64,000 nucleotides of DNA from Pelomonas saccharophila_A (GCF_031458095.1 NZ_JAVDXU010000003.1:620001-684000); one strand, 5' to 3'; positions 50,777-59,649 are shown, counted from the first letter of the stretch. Notes: generated from the letters alone by a model not told the origin. Made by a program: numbers and translations.

Positions 50777-51564
50777 TCCAGCGCCAGTTCCACCACCAGG
50801 GGCAGATGGTCGGACATGCGGGCCCAGCTGGGCCCGCGCGGCACCTGCACGCCGGTGCAGCGCAGGCCCCGCATATAGACGCGGTCCAGCGCGAACACCG
50901 GCAGGCGCGATGGGAAGGTGGGCGCCCGAGCCCGCCCGTGCGGCGCCGTGGCGCGGCGCAGGCCGTGGGCACGCATGGGCGTGTCCAGGCGCTCGCCCCA
51001 GTCGTTGTAGTCGCCGGCCACAAGGAAGGGCGCGCCCTCGGGCACGTTGTCGCGCACAAAGGCGGCGAGGCGGTCGACCTGGCGCATGCGGCTGGAATGG
51101 ATCAAGCCGAAATGCGCCACGACCACATGCACGACCGTGCCATGCCAATGCACCGGCACATGCAGCAGGCCGCGTTGCTCCAGGGAGTGGTCCGACACGT
51201 CGTGGTGGCCGATGTCGCCCATGGGCCAGCGCGACAGCAGGGCGTTGCCGTGTTCGCCGAACTTGGTGATCGCGTTGGTGCGGTAGGCCACCTCATAGCC
51301 TTCGGGCGCGAGGAACTCGGCCTGGCCTTTTTCCGGCCAACCGAACCAGGTGCGGTCGAAATAGGCCGCCTCGCGATGGTGGAAGAGGCGCACCTCCTGC
51401 AGGCAGACGAGGTCGGCGTCCAGGGCCTCGACGCCCATCTGCAGGTTGTGGATCTCCAGGCGCTTGGCCGGCCCCAGGCCGCGCACGCCCTTGTGGATGT
51501 TGTAGGTGGCCACGCGCAGCACTTCGCCGGGCGGATGGGGGGTGGGGCGGGCGACGGATCTCAT
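50773..51564 (-). CDS. Endonuclease/exonuclease/phosphatase-family protein (YbhP-like)
   Basis: A 263-residue EEP-fold hydrolase. The catalytic motifs are VATYNIHKGVRG, LVCLQEVR, VAHFGLIHSSRMRQV, LVAGDYNDWG and the C-terminal MSDHLPLVVELAL with its Asp-His pair. The N-terminal IHKGVRGLGPAKRLEI pattern is that of YbhP. In E. coli ybhP precedes ybhO (clsB), and here the two genes overlap by four bases in the same order, so a joint membrane-lipid role is likely. The precise substrate is unknown. Confidence 0.85.
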   Translation of the reverse strand: MRSVARPTPHPPGEVLRVATYNIHKGVRGLGPAKRLEIHNLQMGVEALDADLVCLQEVRLFHHREAAYFDRTWFGWPEKGQAEFLAPEGYEVAYRTNAITKFGEHGNALLSRWPMGDIGHHDVSDHSLEQRGLLHVPVHWHGTVVHVVVAHFGLIHSSRMRQVDRLAAFVRDNVPEGAPFLVAGDYNDWGERLDTPMRAHGLRRATAPHGRARAPTFPSRLPVFALDRVYMRGLRCTGVQVPRGPSWARMSDHLPLVVELALE

Positions 51565-51571
51565 GGCATCT

Positions 51572-51643
51572 CAGCGGTGCCCGGCCGCCCGAAACCGCTG
51601 AACACCCCCTCGGGGGGCAGAGAACGGAGTGAGCGTGGGGGTT
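51572..51643. repeat. Intergenic palindromic repeat element (copy 2)
   Basis: CAGCGGT (51572-51578) and ACCGCTG (51594-51600) form an inverted repeat. Next to it, CACCCCCTCGGGGGG followed by GGAGTGAGCGTGGGGGTT reads, on the minus strand, as ACCCCCACGCTCACTCC and then CCCCCCGAGGGGGTG. This is the same layout as the element at 6247-6345. It fills the gap between the Nudix gene and the endonuclease/phosphatase gene. Confidence 0.6.
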
Positions 51644-52114
51644 TCATAAGGTGGCGGCGCTGAAGCGCGGCAGCTGCAGCACGGCTTCGGCGTTGGACGG
51701 TGAGAAGCAGCGGTCGGCCGCCTCATGCCAGGGCAGCCAGAGCCACGATAGATGCTCGCGCGGCGCCAACGTCGGCGTCAACTTCCCGGGCAGCTGTAGG
51801 CCGAAGACGTGTTCGGTATTGCGCGTGACGCCCGGCGCATAGCGATGCCGCCAATGCGGGTAAATCTCGTAAACATTGGCGAGGTTCCAGTCGCGCAACT
51901 CGCCCCCGACGGCGGCGATGTCGAAGCCGGTTTCCTCCAGCACCTCACGGCGCGCGGTCTCGGCCAGGTCCTCGTCGGGCGTGTCCTTGGAGCCGGTGAC
52001 GCTCTGCCAGTAGCCGGGATGGTCGGCCCGCTCGATCAACAGCACCTGCAGATCGGGCGTGTGGATGACGACGAGGACGGACTCGGGGATCTTGTAGGGC
52101 TTGGCCAACTGCAT
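51644..52114 (-). CDS. nudB: Dihydroneopterin triphosphate diphosphatase (Nudix)
   Basis: A 156-residue Nudix hydrolase that should remove pyrophosphate from dihydroneopterin triphosphate in folate synthesis. The Nudix helix is GSKDTPDEDLAETARREVLEETGFD, broken here only for length: key residues are the RREVLEETG segment. KIPESVLVVIHTPDLQVLLI is a typical NudB opening and LTPTLAPREHLSWLWLP a typical ending. I use the ATG at 52114; a TTG two codons earlier is less likely. In many betaproteobacteria this gene lies near aspS, and the same is true here. Confidence 0.87.
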   Translation of the reverse strand: MQLAKPYKIPESVLVVIHTPDLQVLLIERADHPGYWQSVTGSKDTPDEDLAETARREVLEETGFDIAAVGGELRDWNLANVYEIYPHWRHRYAPGVTRNTEHVFGLQLPGKLTPTLAPREHLSWLWLPWHEAADRCFSPSNAEAVLQLPRFSAATL

Positions 52115-52134
52115 GGCCAAAGCATAGCCCTGGG

Positions 52135-52932
52135 TCAGCCGCCCTGGGCCTTGCGGCGTGCCACCTCGGGCGGCAGCTCCTTGGCCTGCAGCTCGCGCAC
52201 CTGGGCGACGAGCTGGTTGTGGGCGTCCAGGAAGGCTGCGGCGATGACCTTGCCCTCGTTGGAATTGCTCCAGCCCGCGCCCGCCGCACCGCCGAGCTTG
52301 CCGAGCACGGCGCCGCCCACGCCCAGGTCGGCGACCTCGACCGAACCGGTGGACGCAGCCACCTGCTCGGTGGTCTCGTTGTCGGTCAGCAGCAGGGCCG
52401 CCTGGGCCTGCTTGAGCTTGACCTGTTCGGCCGCACCGACGAGCTTGTTCAGATAGGGAATGGCCTGCAGGATGCCGCCGATCTGGCGGCCGGCGTCCTG
52501 CTCGCTGAAGGTCAGGCTGGGCGTCAGGCTGTATTGGGCCTCATAGCCCTTGCCCTTGCTGACCGTGTTGCCCTGCTGGCGCAGGATGCCGGCTTCCTTG
52601 AGCTCCTGCTCGCGCACCGTGGCCTTGAGGCCGGCAGCACGGTCGACGACGCGGAAGCAACCGCTCTGCTGGGCCAGCAAGCGCACCAGGGGCACGGGGC
52701 TGGAGGGCAGCTGGTAGCCGGAATAGGCATAGCCGTTGGGGTTTTCGACCAGGGCCAGGGTCGCGACCGGCGCGTCGCACTTGACGAGCTCACGGCTGGC
52801 CTTGTGGGCGCCGGCGGGGCCGGCCGAGCCGCTGATGACCGACCCGCCGTCACCGAGCGTGGTGGACGACTTGCCGCAGCCTGCGATCAGCAGGACGGTG
52901 GCGATGGCCAGAAGGGAGCGGACGGGGTTCAT
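52135..52932 (-). CDS. CsgG/HfaB-like lipoprotein
   Basis: A 265-residue exported lipoprotein with lipobox IAGC (Cys19). A central part, VATLALVENPNGYAY, then LLAQQSGCFRVVDRAAGLKA and REQELKEAGI, follows the CsgG/HfaB pattern of a secretion- or assembly-type outer-membrane lipoprotein, and GGAVLGKLGGAAG is a glycine-rich segment near residue 215. It may form part of an envelope pore or holdfast/curli-like system, but no partner genes are adjacent. CsgG itself has the membrane-spanning hairpins spaced differently, so only the family is claimed. Confidence 0.72.
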   Translation of the reverse strand: MNPVRSLLAIATVLLIAGCGKSSTTLGDGGSVISGSAGPAGAHKASRELVKCDAPVATLALVENPNGYAYSGYQLPSSPVPLVRLLAQQSGCFRVVDRAAGLKATVREQELKEAGILRQQGNTVSKGKGYEAQYSLTPSLTFSEQDAGRQIGGILQAIPYLNKLVGAAEQVKLKQAQAALLLTDNETTEQVAASTGSVEVADLGVGGAVLGKLGGAAGAGWSNSNEGKVIAAAFLDAHNQLVAQVRELQAKELPPEVARRKAQGG

Positions 52933-52999
52933 GCGGGTCACCAGAGGAAGAGACGCGAGAGTCTGCCCCCGCCATGGCTCCGCCATGCCCTAGGAATGG

Positions 53000-53050
53000 G
53001 GGACATCCCCCCGGAGCAGGGGCGTAAAAAAGCCCCACCGGGGTGGCGCT
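53000..53050 (-). terminator. Hairpin cluster and T-run downstream of aspS
   Basis: Between aspS and the CsgG-like gene lie GGGGG-ACAT-CCCCC and, nearer aspS, a GCCACCCCGGTGGGGC hairpin followed on the minus strand by six T (complement of 53026-53031). The second fits an intrinsic terminator for the aspS transcript, though the perfectly paired stem is only about four to five bases. Flanking GC-rich repeats allow alternative pairings. Confidence 0.6.
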
Positions 53051-53069
53051 CTCATCGGGGCAAGACGAA

Positions 53070-54860
53070 TCAGGCCGACGGCGTCGCGTTGCGCAGACGG
53101 ATGTGCAGTTCGCGCAATTGCTTCTCGTCGACCAGGGACGGGGCGCCGGTCAGCAGGCACTGGGCGCGCTGGGTCTTGGGGAAGGCGATGACGTCGCGGA
53201 TGGACTCGGCCTTGGTCATCATCGTGACGATGCGGTCCAGGCCGAAGGCCAGGCCGCCGTGCGGGGGCGCGCCGTATTGCAGCGCGTCCAGCAGGAAGCC
53301 GAACTTGATGCGCTGGTCTTCCTCGCTGATGTTCAGCGCAGCAAAGACCTTGGCCTGCACCTCGGCGCGGTGGATACGCACCGAACCGCCGCCCAGTTCC
53401 CAGCCGTTGAGCACCATGTCGTAGGCCTTGGCGATGCACTTGCCCGGGTCCGACGTCATCAGGTCCTCGTGGCCGTCCTTGGGCGCCGTGAAGGGGTGGT
53501 GAACGGCCGCCCAGCGGTTGTTCTCCTCGTCGTGCTCGAACATCGGGAAGTCGACCACCCACAGCGGCGCCCACTTGTCCTCGAACAGGCCGTTGGTCTT
53601 GCCGAACTCGCTGTGGCCGACCTTCAGGCGCAGCGCGCCGATGGCGTCGTTGACGACCTTGGCCTTGTCGGCGCCGAAGAAGATCAGGTCGCCGTCCTGG
53701 GCGCCGGTGCGCTTGAGGACTTCGGCGACGGCTTCGTCGTGCAGGTTCTTGACGATGGGCGACTGCAGGCCTTCGCGGCCCTTGGCCACTTCATTGACCT
53801 TGATCCAGGCCAGGCCCTTGGCGCCGTAGATCTTGACGAACTCGGTGTAGGCGTCGATCTCGCCGCGGCTCATGGACGCGCCACCCGGCACGCGCAGCGC
53901 GACGACGCGGCCGCCCGGCGTGGTGGCCGGGCCGGAGAAGACCTTGAAGTCCACCGTCGTCATGGCGTCGGTCAGCTCGGTGAACTCGAGCTTGACGCGC
54001 AGGTCGGGCTTGTCGGAGCCGAAGCGGTGCATGGCTTCCGCGTACTTCATCGTCGGGTAGTCGCCCAGTTCGACGTTGAGCGCCTTGCGGAAGACGTGGC
54101 GGATCATGCCCTCGAACATCGAGCGGATCTCTTCCTCGGTCAGGAAGCTGGTCTCGATATCGATCTGCGTGAACTCGGGCTGGCGGTCGGCGCGCAGGTC
54201 CTCGTCGCGGAAGCACTTGGTGATCTGGTAGTAGCGGTCAAAGCCCGACACCATCAACAGCTGCTTGAACAGCTGGGGCGACTGCGGCAGCGCGAAGAAG
54301 TGGCCGTCATGCACGCGGCTGGGCACGAGGTAGTCGCGCGCGCCTTCCGGCGTGCTCTTGGTCAGCATCGGGGTCTCGATGTCGACGAAACCATGCTCGT
54401 CCAGGAACTTGCGGACTTCCATCGCGACGCGGTAGCGCAGCATCAGGTTGTTCTGCATGTACGGGCGGCGCAGGTCCAGCACGCGATGCGTGAGGCGGGT
54501 CGTCTCGCTGAGGTTTTCCTCGTCGATCTGGAAGGGGATGGGCACCGACGGGTTCAGCACCTCGATCTCGTGGCAGAGCACTTCGATCTTGCCGCTGACG
54601 AGGTTGGCGTTCTCGGTGCCGGCCGGGCGCGCGCGCACCTTGCCGACGATCTTGAGGCAGTACTCGCTGCGGACGTCTTCGGCGATCTTGAAGCTGTCGG
54701 CGCGGTCGGGGTCGCAGACGATCTGCACCAGGCCTTCGCGGTCACGCAGGTCGATGAAGATGACGCCGCCGTGGTCGCGGCGGCGATGGGCCCAGCCCAT
54801 CAGGGTCACGGTCTGGTCGAGCAGCTTTTCGCTGACTTGGCCGGCATAACAGGTACGCAT
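53070..54860 (-). CDS. aspS: Aspartate-tRNA ligase
   Basis: Charges tRNA-Asp with aspartate. The 596 residues form the bacterial-type enzyme: an N-terminal OB-fold anticodon domain (about 1-110, GWAHRRRDHGGVIFIDLRD), a class II core with RYYQITKCFRDEDLRADRQP (motif 2), an inserted GAD domain (about 290-420) and GLAFGLDRIVTMM (motif 3). Many betaproteobacterial enzymes are non-discriminating and also charge tRNA-Asn; sequence alone does not settle this. It is the third gene of fmdB-DUF502-aspS on the minus strand. Confidence 0.97.
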   Translation of the reverse strand: MRTCYAGQVSEKLLDQTVTLMGWAHRRRDHGGVIFIDLRDREGLVQIVCDPDRADSFKIAEDVRSEYCLKIVGKVRARPAGTENANLVSGKIEVLCHEIEVLNPSVPIPFQIDEENLSETTRLTHRVLDLRRPYMQNNLMLRYRVAMEVRKFLDEHGFVDIETPMLTKSTPEGARDYLVPSRVHDGHFFALPQSPQLFKQLLMVSGFDRYYQITKCFRDEDLRADRQPEFTQIDIETSFLTEEEIRSMFEGMIRHVFRKALNVELGDYPTMKYAEAMHRFGSDKPDLRVKLEFTELTDAMTTVDFKVFSGPATTPGGRVVALRVPGGASMSRGEIDAYTEFVKIYGAKGLAWIKVNEVAKGREGLQSPIVKNLHDEAVAEVLKRTGAQDGDLIFFGADKAKVVNDAIGALRLKVGHSEFGKTNGLFEDKWAPLWVVDFPMFEHDEENNRWAAVHHPFTAPKDGHEDLMTSDPGKCIAKAYDMVLNGWELGGGSVRIHRAEVQAKVFAALNISEEDQRIKFGFLLDALQYGAPPHGGLAFGLDRIVTMMTKAESIRDVIAFPKTQRAQCLLTGAPSLVDEKQLRELHIRLRNATPSA

Positions 54861-54956
54861 GGGATTTCTCCGAATTCTTTTTCAGGGGTGTTCTTGGGGC
54901 GCTGGCGAGCTCGCTCGGCTCTCAGGATTGAACGCCTGCCGGGGCGCTCAACCCAG

Positions 54957-55631
54957 CTAATTTCGGCCCGGCTGGTTCAGCACCTCAGCCAGCGGCGCAT
55001 CCGGATGCGGCATGGGGGCGACGGTGCCCATGGAGATGATGTATTTCAGCGCCTCGTCCACCGTCATGTGCAGAGGCTTGACGTCAGCGCGGGGCATGAT
55101 GAGGAAGAAGCCCGAGGTGGGGTTGGGCGTCGTCGGCACATAGAGGCTGACATGTTCCTGCGCCAGGTGGCAGGCCACTTCGCCGCTGGGCGTGCCGGTG
55201 ACGAAGGCGATCGTCCAGGAGCCCTCACGCGGATACTGCACCAGCACGGCCTCGCGGAAGGCGTTGCCGCTGCTGGAGAACAGCGTGTCCGACACCTGCT
55301 TGACCGAGCTGTAGATGCTCTTGACGATGGGGATGTGGGACATCATCCGGTCCCACTGCGTCAGCAGCCACTGGCCAAAGATATTGGCGACGAAGACGCC
55401 CGTGGCCAGCAGGCCGCCGGCCAGGATGACCAGGCCCAGGCCAGGCACATGCTGCAGCGCCCGGATGCCTTCGCCCCAGGCGCTGGGCATGACCAGGGCC
55501 AGCGCAGTGAGCAGCGAGCCGAAAACGCCATTGACGACGTCCAGCACCTGGGCCAGCACCCAGATGGTGATGGCCAGCGGCAGCCAGACCAGCAGGCCGG
55601 CGACCAGATATTTGCGAAGTGAGGCGCCCAC
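54957..55631 (-). CDS. DUF502-family membrane protein
   Basis: A 224-residue inner-membrane protein of unknown biochemical role. Two membrane segments (about residues 6-30 and 60-85) precede a soluble beta-rich domain with the conserved PIVKSIYSSVKQVSDTLFSS, VLVQYPREGSWTIAFVTG and PTTPNPTSGFFLIMPRADV. I use a GTG start (55631) because it gives VGASLRKYLVAGLLVWLP, the normal family beginning, and lies just after the FmdB stop. An open frame extends upstream to 55787 but that part is antisense-shifted fmdB. The gene is conserved beside aspS in betaproteobacteria. Confidence 0.85.
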   Translation of the reverse strand: MGASLRKYLVAGLLVWLPLAITIWVLAQVLDVVNGVFGSLLTALALVMPSAWGEGIRALQHVPGLGLVILAGGLLATGVFVANIFGQWLLTQWDRMMSHIPIVKSIYSSVKQVSDTLFSSSGNAFREAVLVQYPREGSWTIAFVTGTPSGEVACHLAQEHVSLYVPTTPNPTSGFFLIMPRADVKPLHMTVDEALKYIISMGTVAPMPHPDAPLAEVLNQPGRN

Positions 55632-55641
55632 GTTGTCCCGT

Positions 55642-55947
55642 TCAGTGGCAGGCGCAGGAGCCGCCGCAGGGGGTGGAAGACGGCGATGCCGAGGCTTCAG
55701 CCTTGGGGGCATCGCCGCCAGCCGCCGCCGGGGCTGCAGCAGCACCCGTCGCAGCAGCGGTGGCGCCGCCCTTGAAGTCGGTCGCATACCAACCGGAGCC
55801 CTTCAGCTGGAAGCCGGCGGCGGTGATCTGCTTGGAAAAGCTCTCTGCCGAGCAGGCCGGGCAGGTGGTCAGCGGCGCGTCGGACAGCTTTTGCAGCACG
55901 TCCTTGGCGTGGCCACAGGCGCTGCAGCGATAGGCGTAGATCGGCAT
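55642..55947 (-). CDS. FmdB-type zinc-ribbon regulatory protein
   Basis: A 101-residue protein. It starts MPIYAYRCSACGHAKDVLQK and continues TTCPACSAESFSKQITAAGF, the FmdB zinc ribbon with two C-x-x-C pairs. WYATDFKG ends the domain. The last third is alanine-rich with a C-terminal CGGSCACH. Family members are small putative regulators or rRNA/protein-binding zinc ribbons. It is the first gene of the fmdB-DUF502-aspS unit, ten bases before DUF502. A TAAAAT -10 hexamer lies 31 bases before the ATG. Confidence 0.88.
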   Translation of the reverse strand: MPIYAYRCSACGHAKDVLQKLSDAPLTTCPACSAESFSKQITAAGFQLKGSGWYATDFKGGATAAATGAAAAPAAAGGDAPKAEASASPSSTPCGGSCACH

Positions 55948-55977
55948 GGCGAGGTCTTCGGGGGCGAAAAGCCCGCC

Positions 55978-55983
55978 ATTTTA
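55978..55983 (-). promoter_or_regulatory. -10 hexamer before fmdB-DUF502-aspS
   Basis: On the minus strand GCTAAAATGGCGGGC contains a near-consensus -10 (TAAAAT) at 55983-55978, giving a leader of about 25 bases before the fmdB ATG. No clear -35 is present, and the region overlaps the end of the symporter gene's downstream gap. The same hexamer context is common before this gene cluster in related genomes as far as I recall. Confidence 0.5.
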
Positions 55984-55999
55984 GCGGAGGCGCCCGGAC

Positions 56000-57463
56000 T
56001 CAGCCGTGGGGCTGCAGATGGTGGCTGACATGCTCGCGGCGGTCGGTCAGCAATTGGGGCATCAGCGAACCGATGACCATGCCGGCCAGAGCGGCCAGCA
56101 GGCCGGCAAGTTGGCCCGGGAAGAGCTCGCCCCAGGTTGTCACCTGCGGGAAGAAGGACACCCAGACGGCGATGCCGGCAAAGATGGAGAACACGGCGCC
56201 CTGGGTGGTCGCGCGGCTCCAGTACAGGCCGAAGACCAGGGGCACGAAGGCAGCCACCAGCGTCACCTGATAGGCGGCGCTGACGAGGTCGTAGATGGAC
56301 GTGCCCTGCAGCGCGATGGCATAGGCCAGCACGGCGAAGGCGAAGATGACCAGGGTCACGCGCATGGCGACCAGGGACTGCTTGTCGCTCATGCCGGGGC
56401 GGATCTGCTTGAGGATGTTCTCGACGAAGCTGGTCGTCGGCGCCAGCAGCGTGGCCGACGAGGTGCTCTTGATGGCCGACAGCAAGGCGCCGAAGAACAG
56501 GATCTGCATCAGCAGCGGCATATGGCCCATGACAAAGCTGGGCAGCACGCGCTGGTAGTCGTTCTGGGCCAGCTCCAGGGCCTTGTCGCCCATGACGCTG
56601 ACGGCGGCCAGCACGATGAACATGGGCACGAAGGCAAAGGCGATATAGCTGAAGCCGCCGATCATGGCGCCGCGCTGGGCGGTCTTGGCGTCCTTGGCGG
56701 ACATGACGCGCTGGAAGACGTCCTGCTGGGGGATGGAGCCCAGCATCATGGTCAGGCCCGAGCCGATGAACATGGCCATCTGCGTGAAGCTGGGCTCGGG
56801 CAGGAAGCGGCCGAGGTCGCGACTCTGGGCCAGGGCCAGCACCTTGTCGGCACCGCCGGCCAGGTCGGCCGCAAAGACCGCAATGATGCCCAGGCCGAAG
56901 ACCAGCACGATCATCTGGATGAAGTCCGTCCAGGCGACGGCCAGGAAGCCGCCGATGACGACGTAGACCAGCACTGCCAGCAGGCCGACGACCATGCCGG
57001 TCTGGGGGCTCATGGCGCCGTCGGTCAGGATGTTGAAGACCAGGCCCAGGGCCGTGACCTGGGCGGCCACCCAGCCCAGATAGCTCAGGATGATGGCCAG
57101 CGAGCAGAACACCTCCACGCCCTTGCCGAAGCGCTGACGGTAGAAGTCGCCGATGGTCAGCAAATTCATGCGGTAGAGCCGGCTGGCGAAGAAGGCGCCC
57201 ACCAGCACCAGGCAGAAACCGGCGCCAAACGGGTCCTCGACGACGGCGCCCAGGCCGCCCTGCACGAACTTGGCGGGCAGGCCCATGACCGTTTCGGCAC
57301 CAAACCAGGTCGCGAAGGTGGTCGTGACGACCATGATCAGCGGCAGGCTGCGTCCGGCAACGGCGAAGTCCGAAGTGTTCTTGATCCGCGTGCCGGCCCA
57401 GACGCCAATGCCCAGGGTGCCGAGCAGATAGAGCACGACGAAGACGATGAGCGTGGTGTTCAT
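56000..57463 (-). CDS. Sodium:solute symporter family transporter
   Basis: A 487-residue SSS-family inner-membrane protein with about thirteen helices. MNTTLIVFVVLYLLGTLGIG opens the first helix, RIKNTSDFAVAGRSLP the conserved loop, and FATWFGAETVMGLPAKFVQGG and GGFLAVAWTDFIQMIVLVFG mark the sodium-binding core. LMPQLLTDRREH is the C-terminal tail. Substrate is not predictable; related proteins move proline, pantothenate, acetate or nucleobases. I use the internal ATG; an upstream frame opening at 57523 has no helix or ribosome-site support. Confidence 0.88.
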   Translation of the reverse strand: MNTTLIVFVVLYLLGTLGIGVWAGTRIKNTSDFAVAGRSLPLIMVVTTTFATWFGAETVMGLPAKFVQGGLGAVVEDPFGAGFCLVLVGAFFASRLYRMNLLTIGDFYRQRFGKGVEVFCSLAIILSYLGWVAAQVTALGLVFNILTDGAMSPQTGMVVGLLAVLVYVVIGGFLAVAWTDFIQMIVLVFGLGIIAVFAADLAGGADKVLALAQSRDLGRFLPEPSFTQMAMFIGSGLTMMLGSIPQQDVFQRVMSAKDAKTAQRGAMIGGFSYIAFAFVPMFIVLAAVSVMGDKALELAQNDYQRVLPSFVMGHMPLLMQILFFGALLSAIKSTSSATLLAPTTSFVENILKQIRPGMSDKQSLVAMRVTLVIFAFAVLAYAIALQGTSIYDLVSAAYQVTLVAAFVPLVFGLYWSRATTQGAVFSIFAGIAVWVSFFPQVTTWGELFPGQLAGLLAALAGMVIGSLMPQLLTDRREHVSHHLQPHG

Positions 57464-57544
57464 GGGCGGGGGGAGCGGGGAAAGGACCGAAAAACGGCGC
57501 GGATTATGAAGGCGGCGCCGCACGGCGGCCCTAGGGAGTGGAAC

Positions 57545-59107
57545 TTAGAGCGTCAGGCCCAGAAAGCGCGCCGTCAGCCAGGCCGCGGCCACGCCCAGGG
57601 CAAAGCCTGCCGCACCCCAAAGCAGGCCGGACAGCAGCCGGTTGGTGCGCCGCAATTCGCGTACCAGGGCGCTCATGTCGGCGTCGCGGCCAGGGTGGGC
57701 CTGATTCTTCAGCGCATCGTGCAGCAGGCGCGGCAGCTCGGGGATGAGCTGGGCGAAGCGCGGCGCCTCCTTCTGCAGCTGCTTGGCCAGGGCCGGCCAA
57801 CCGACCTGCTCATTCATCCAGCGCTCGAGGAAAGGCTTGGCCGTGGCCCACAGGTCCAGCTCGGGGTCGAGCTGGCGGCCCAGGCCTTCGACGTTGAGCA
57901 GGGTCTTCTGCAGCAGCACGAGCTGGGGCTGGATCTCGACGTTGAAGCGGCGCGAGGTCTGGAACAGGCGCATCAGCACCTGGCCCAGCGAAATGTCCTT
58001 CAGCGGCCGGTCGAAATGAGGCTCGCAGACGGCGCGCACAGCGCTTTCCAGCGCATCGACCCGGGTCTCGGGCGGCACCCAGCCCGAGGCGATGTGCAGC
58101 TCGGCCACCCGCTTGTAGTCGCGCTGGAAGAAGGCGATGAAGTTCTGCGCGAGGTAGTCCTTGTCCACCTCGGTCAGCGTGCCCATGATGCCGAAGTCCA
58201 GGGCCACATAGCGGCCGAAGGTCTCGGGCGCCAGGCTGACCTGGATGTTGCCCGGATGCATGTCGGCGTGGAAGAAGCCGTCGCGGAACACCTGGGTGAA
58301 GAAGATGGTCACGCCGTCGCGGGCCAGCTTGGGGATGTCGATACCGGCGGCCTCGAGCGCGGGTCGGTGCGAGATCGGCACGCCCTTCATGCGCTCCATG
58401 ACGATCACCTCGGGGCTGCACAGGTCCCAGTGCATCTCGGGCACCAGCACCAGGTCCAGGCCGTCCATGTTGCGGCGCAACTGGGCGGCATTGGCGGCCT
58501 CGCGCACCAGGTCCAGCTCGTCGTGGAGGTAAGTGTCAAACTCGGCGACGACCTCGCGCGGCTTCAGGCGCCGGCCGTCGGACGAGAAGCGCTCGATCCA
58601 GACCGCCAGCTGACGCATCAGCGACAGGTCGTCGTCGATGACGTCCAGCATGCCCGGGCGCAGCACCTTGACGGCGACCTCGCGGCCGTCCTTCAGCGTC
58701 GCGAAATGGACTTGCGCGATGCTGGCGCTGGCCACGGGCTCGGCGTCGAAGCTGGCGAACAGCTCCTCCAGCGGCCGGCCGAAGGCGCGTTCCACCATCT
58801 CGCGCGACACCGCAGCGGGAAAGGGCGGCACGCGGTCCTGCAGCTTGGCCAGCTCCAGGGAGACATCCAGCGGCAGCAGATCGCGCCGCGTCGACAGCAC
58901 CTGGCCGAACTTCACGAAAATGGGGCCAAGGTGCTCCAAAGCGAGGCGCAGGCGCACGCCGCGGGGCTGCTGCCAGCGCCGGCCCAGGCGGGTCAGCCGC
59001 CTCAGCAGCTGGAAGCGCCGCCGGCGCAGGCCCGACAGGGCCAGATCATCGAGACCGAAGCGCCAGACCGTCCACAGGATGACCAGCAGCCGCGAGACAA
59101 ACCTCAT
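57545..59107 (-). CDS. ubiB: UbiB, ubiquinone-biosynthesis atypical kinase/ATPase
   Basis: A 520-residue membrane-anchored protein of the ABC1/ADCK (atypical kinase) family required for ubiquinone synthesis. The KxGQ motif is FVKFGQVLSTRRDLLP near residue 75, then VASASIAQVHFATL (the modified nucleotide loop) and ALDFGIMGTL (the DFG-like metal site). Two helices at the C-terminus (about residues 475-515) anchor it. The ATG overlaps the ubiJ stop by four bases. Menaquinone systems lack this gene, so a ubiquinone-based aerobic chain is implied. Confidence 0.95.
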   Translation of the reverse strand: MRFVSRLLVILWTVWRFGLDDLALSGLRRRRFQLLRRLTRLGRRWQQPRGVRLRLALEHLGPIFVKFGQVLSTRRDLLPLDVSLELAKLQDRVPPFPAAVSREMVERAFGRPLEELFASFDAEPVASASIAQVHFATLKDGREVAVKVLRPGMLDVIDDDLSLMRQLAVWIERFSSDGRRLKPREVVAEFDTYLHDELDLVREAANAAQLRRNMDGLDLVLVPEMHWDLCSPEVIVMERMKGVPISHRPALEAAGIDIPKLARDGVTIFFTQVFRDGFFHADMHPGNIQVSLAPETFGRYVALDFGIMGTLTEVDKDYLAQNFIAFFQRDYKRVAELHIASGWVPPETRVDALESAVRAVCEPHFDRPLKDISLGQVLMRLFQTSRRFNVEIQPQLVLLQKTLLNVEGLGRQLDPELDLWATAKPFLERWMNEQVGWPALAKQLQKEAPRFAQLIPELPRLLHDALKNQAHPGRDADMSALVRELRRTNRLLSGLLWGAAGFALGVAAAWLTARFLGLTL

Positions 59108-59649
59108 GCGCCGCTACCGGACGTCGTCTTCGCGAAACGCGCGGCCATGCCGGACAGGGTACGCCTCAGGGTGCGGCCGAACTGGGCGAGCTGGCGGGCG
59201 GGCAAAGGCCCGACGATGCCGGCCAAGTCGTCCTCGATGTCCCAGCGCAGGTTGTCCATCAGCCAGTGCATCTCGCCGGCTACAGCCGCGTCACCCTGCA
59301 CGCTGACCGTGGGCGGCTCGCCAGTGAGGGCACCCAGGGCCAATTTGGCGGGGTTGGAGGCGTCGATCTCGATGCGCAGACCGCTGGCGCCCTGAGGCGC
59401 CGCATCCAGGCGTTCGAAAAGACCCGCGGGTGTGACACCCAGTATCAGATCAGGCGCCGCGGGCAGCAGGCCGGGCCAGCCCGCCAGATGGACGACGAGG
59501 CCACGTCCGGCCAGGGGCCGCAGGCGTTGCGCGGCAATGGGCTCCCGCGACACGACATGGTTGATCAGCAAGACAAGGCGGTCCTGCAGGGCCGGCATCA
59601 GCAGGGGGCTGAGCGACGGCAGGGGCGGCATGGGCCAGGAAGCAGACAT
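59104..59649 (-). CDS. ubiJ: UbiJ, SCP2-domain accessory factor of ubiquinone synthesis
   Basis: A 181-residue lipid-binding SCP2-like protein. The family is divergent; recognisable parts are LVLLINHVVSREP at the start, LVVHLAGWPGLLPAAPDL, TVSVQGDAAVAGEMHWL and LRWDIEDDLAGIVG. UbiJ assembles with UbiB, UbiK and the hydroxylases in a soluble complex that hands over ubiquinone precursors. It overlaps ubiB by four bases, the order usual in proteobacteria (ubiE-J-B), though ubiE is not adjacent here. A TACAAT -10 (minus strand 59662-59657) lies so near the ATG that the message may be nearly leaderless. Confidence 0.85.
   Translation of the reverse strand: MSASWPMPPLPSLSPLLMPALQDRLVLLINHVVSREPIAAQRLRPLAGRGLVVHLAGWPGLLPAAPDLILGVTPAGLFERLDAAPQGASGLRIEIDASNPAKLALGALTGEPPTVSVQGDAAVAGEMHWLMDNLRWDIEDDLAGIVGPLPARQLAQFGRTLRRTLSGMAARFAKTTSGSGA

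Noticed and set aside
53043..55622. An 859-codon open frame on the plus strand
   Set aside because: It is antisense to aspS and DUF502, both unmistakable.
56006..59395. A 1129-codon open frame on the plus strand
   Set aside because: It lies antisense across the symporter and UbiB genes. The composition (H, Q, G, A, D) is typical of the reverse-complement shadow frame in high-GC genomes.
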